Shown here one piece after another: positions 4,557 to 5,492 of a stretch of 5,492 bases of DNA (positions are counted from its first letter, which is position 1; each line of letters begins with the position of its first letter). A model generated the notes under the pieces. That model was not told the DNA's origin, did not search any database, and saw only the letters and a list, made by a program, of their open reading frames with translations. A program made the translations under genes and the position numbers. The stretch lies in the NCBI GenBank assembly GCA_027023175.1, contig JALVWW010000338.1, positions 1-5,492 on the forward strand, in the 5' to 3' direction. This DNA is from Campylobacterales bacterium. Lineage in GTDB: Bacteria > Campylobacterota > Campylobacteria > Campylobacterales > JALSKU01.

Positions 4557-5492
4557 CTATTTAAACGGCAAAATAAGTGAGTTGTATGAAGTTTGTGCTA
4601 AATTTATCAGAAAATCAACTCCGGGGACAAATAACACATGAGAATTTCCAAGTCCACCCCATAAAAGTAAAAGTGCAACTATACCTATAACTTTCGGACT
4701 CAAACCCTTTAATTTTGGGGCATTCTTCATTTGTGGTCTTTCATAAAAATACATTACGGCAATTAGTTTAAAATAGTAATAAATAGATATAAAAGTTGCT
4801 AATATTCCTATAACTGCCAGTATATAGTTGTGTGCTTCAATAGCTGAAGTAAAGATATAAAACTTTCCTATAAAACCCATAGTTCCTGGGATTCCTGCCA
4901 ATGAAAACATAAAAACCGTCATCATGGCAGCCATATAAGGGTGATCTTTTGCAAAACCCTTAAAGTCATCATAAGTGATCCTTAGTCTCTCATCGGAAGT
5001 TATATATGATAAAAGTCCAAACGAACCGATAGCCGATAAAAAGTATGCTACTAGATAAAATATGATAGAAATCGTCGCTTTTACTCCGACCTCTTGTATA
5101 GAAGAGATGGCTATAAGCATATATCCGGTATGAACTATACTAGATGATGCTAACATCCTTTTTATACTTTTTTGAATAGTTGCCAAAAAGCTTCCATAGA
5201 TGATAGTAAGTATGGTTATCCAGTAAAAAAGTTGATGCCAAACATACGAAATAGTATCAAAGTCCACAACTATAAGTCTAAGTAAAAATCCAAAAATAGC
5301 TATCTTAAAAGTTGCAGCCATAAATCCTGTAACAGGTAAGGGGGCACCATCATACACATCTAGCATCCAAGACTGAAAAGGAAAAGCTGAAATCTTAAAA
5401 AATATCAACATTATGATAGCAGCTCCGCCAAGCTCCGCCAAAGAGAGGTTGGTTGTTTGATGAGAAGAGATATATATACCTATATTTCCAAG
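4557..5492 (-). CDS. nuoN: NuoN, membrane subunit of NADH-quinone oxidoreductase (C-terminal 311 residues)
   Basis: The frame is open through the right edge; the first visible residues are LGNIGIYIS, so the start lies outside the window. NuoN is one of the antiporter-like proton-pumping subunits of respiratory complex I, in the inner membrane. Counting from the edge, Lys33 in FFKISAFPF, Lys63 in TFKIAIF and Lys211 in MGFIGKFY are spaced 30 and 148 residues apart, the same spacing as E. coli NuoN Lys217, Lys247 and Lys395, which are important for proton transfer. QSWMLDVYDGAPLPV (40-54) and SLAGIPGTMGFIGKF (198-212) are family hallmarks, and the rest is a series of hydrophobic membrane helices. 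It is probably the last gene of a nuo operon: the pse genes follow on the same strand, after a gap with its own promoter and without a clear terminator hairpin. Confidence 0.95.
   Translation of the reverse strand, partial: LGNIGIYISSHQTTNLSLAELGGAAIIMLIFFKISAFPFQSWMLDVYDGAPLPVTGFMAATFKIAIFGFLLRLIVVDFDTISYVWHQLFYWITILTIIYGSFLATIQKSIKRMLASSSIVHTGYMLIAISSIQEVGVKATISIIFYLVAYFLSAIGSFGLLSYITSDERLRITYDDFKGFAKDHPYMAAMMTVFMFSLAGIPGTMGFIGKFYIFTSAIEAHNYILAVIGILATFISIYYYFKLIAVMYFYERPQMKNAPKLKGLSPKVIGIVALLLLWGGLGNSHVLFVPGVDFLINLAQTSYNSLILPFK
5421..5440 (-). repeat. 10-bp tandem duplication inside nuoN
   Basis: AGCTCCGCCA occurs twice back to back on the plus strand and encodes part of SLAELGGAA in NuoN. 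The frame is intact. It could be a small replication-slippage duplication or simply the coding of a repetitive Ala/Glu/Leu/Gly stretch. Confidence 0.6.

Overview
The window most likely comes from a free-living Campylobacterota (a Sulfurimonas/Sulfurovum/Sulfuricurvum-like genome). The evidence is strong AT richness, tightly packed genes all on the minus strand, a NuoN-type complex I subunit, and a pseudaminic acid (flagellin glycan) operon whose proteins resemble the Campylobacter/Helicobacter Pse enzymes. This placement is inferred from protein and sequence character, not from a database search.

Layout, read in the direction of transcription (high to low coordinates). The C-terminal part of nuoN enters from the right edge and ends at 4557. 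A 78-base gap (4479-4556) holds a TATAAT box and the ribosome binding site for pseB, which starts with TTG at 4478. Then come pseB, a MntA nucleotidyltransferase / HepT HEPN ribonuclease toxin-antitoxin pair, pseC, a pseF whose reading frame continues into a PemK/MazF-like toxin domain, and the N-terminal part of pseG, which runs off the left edge. The gaps are short or negative: mntA overlaps hepT by 11 bases, hepT overlaps pseC by 4 (ATGA), and pseC and pseF are 15 bases apart. The only sizeable gap inside the cluster is 482-597, before pseG. It holds a GC-rich palindrome and two overlapping mini-ORFs that end on the pseG start.

How the genes work together. PseB and PseC carry out the first two steps from UDP-GlcNAc. 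PseG removes UDP after an acetylation by PseH, and PseF activates the finished sugar with CTP after PseI has made it. PseH and PseI are not in the window and may lie beyond the left edge. The unusual aspect is that two ribonuclease-type toxin modules sit inside this sugar pathway: a complete MntA-HepT pair between pseB and pseC, and a MazF-like domain fused in frame to PseF, without a visible antitoxin. An internal ATG with a GGAG upstream could also release the MazF part alone. A perfect 4 x 7-bp repeat lies inside pseG, where a one-unit change would shift the frame. Degenerate heptad-like sequence also occurs in the pseF-MazF linker and in the gap before pseG. No tRNA, rRNA, CRISPR array, insertion sequence or convincing rho-independent terminator was seen.
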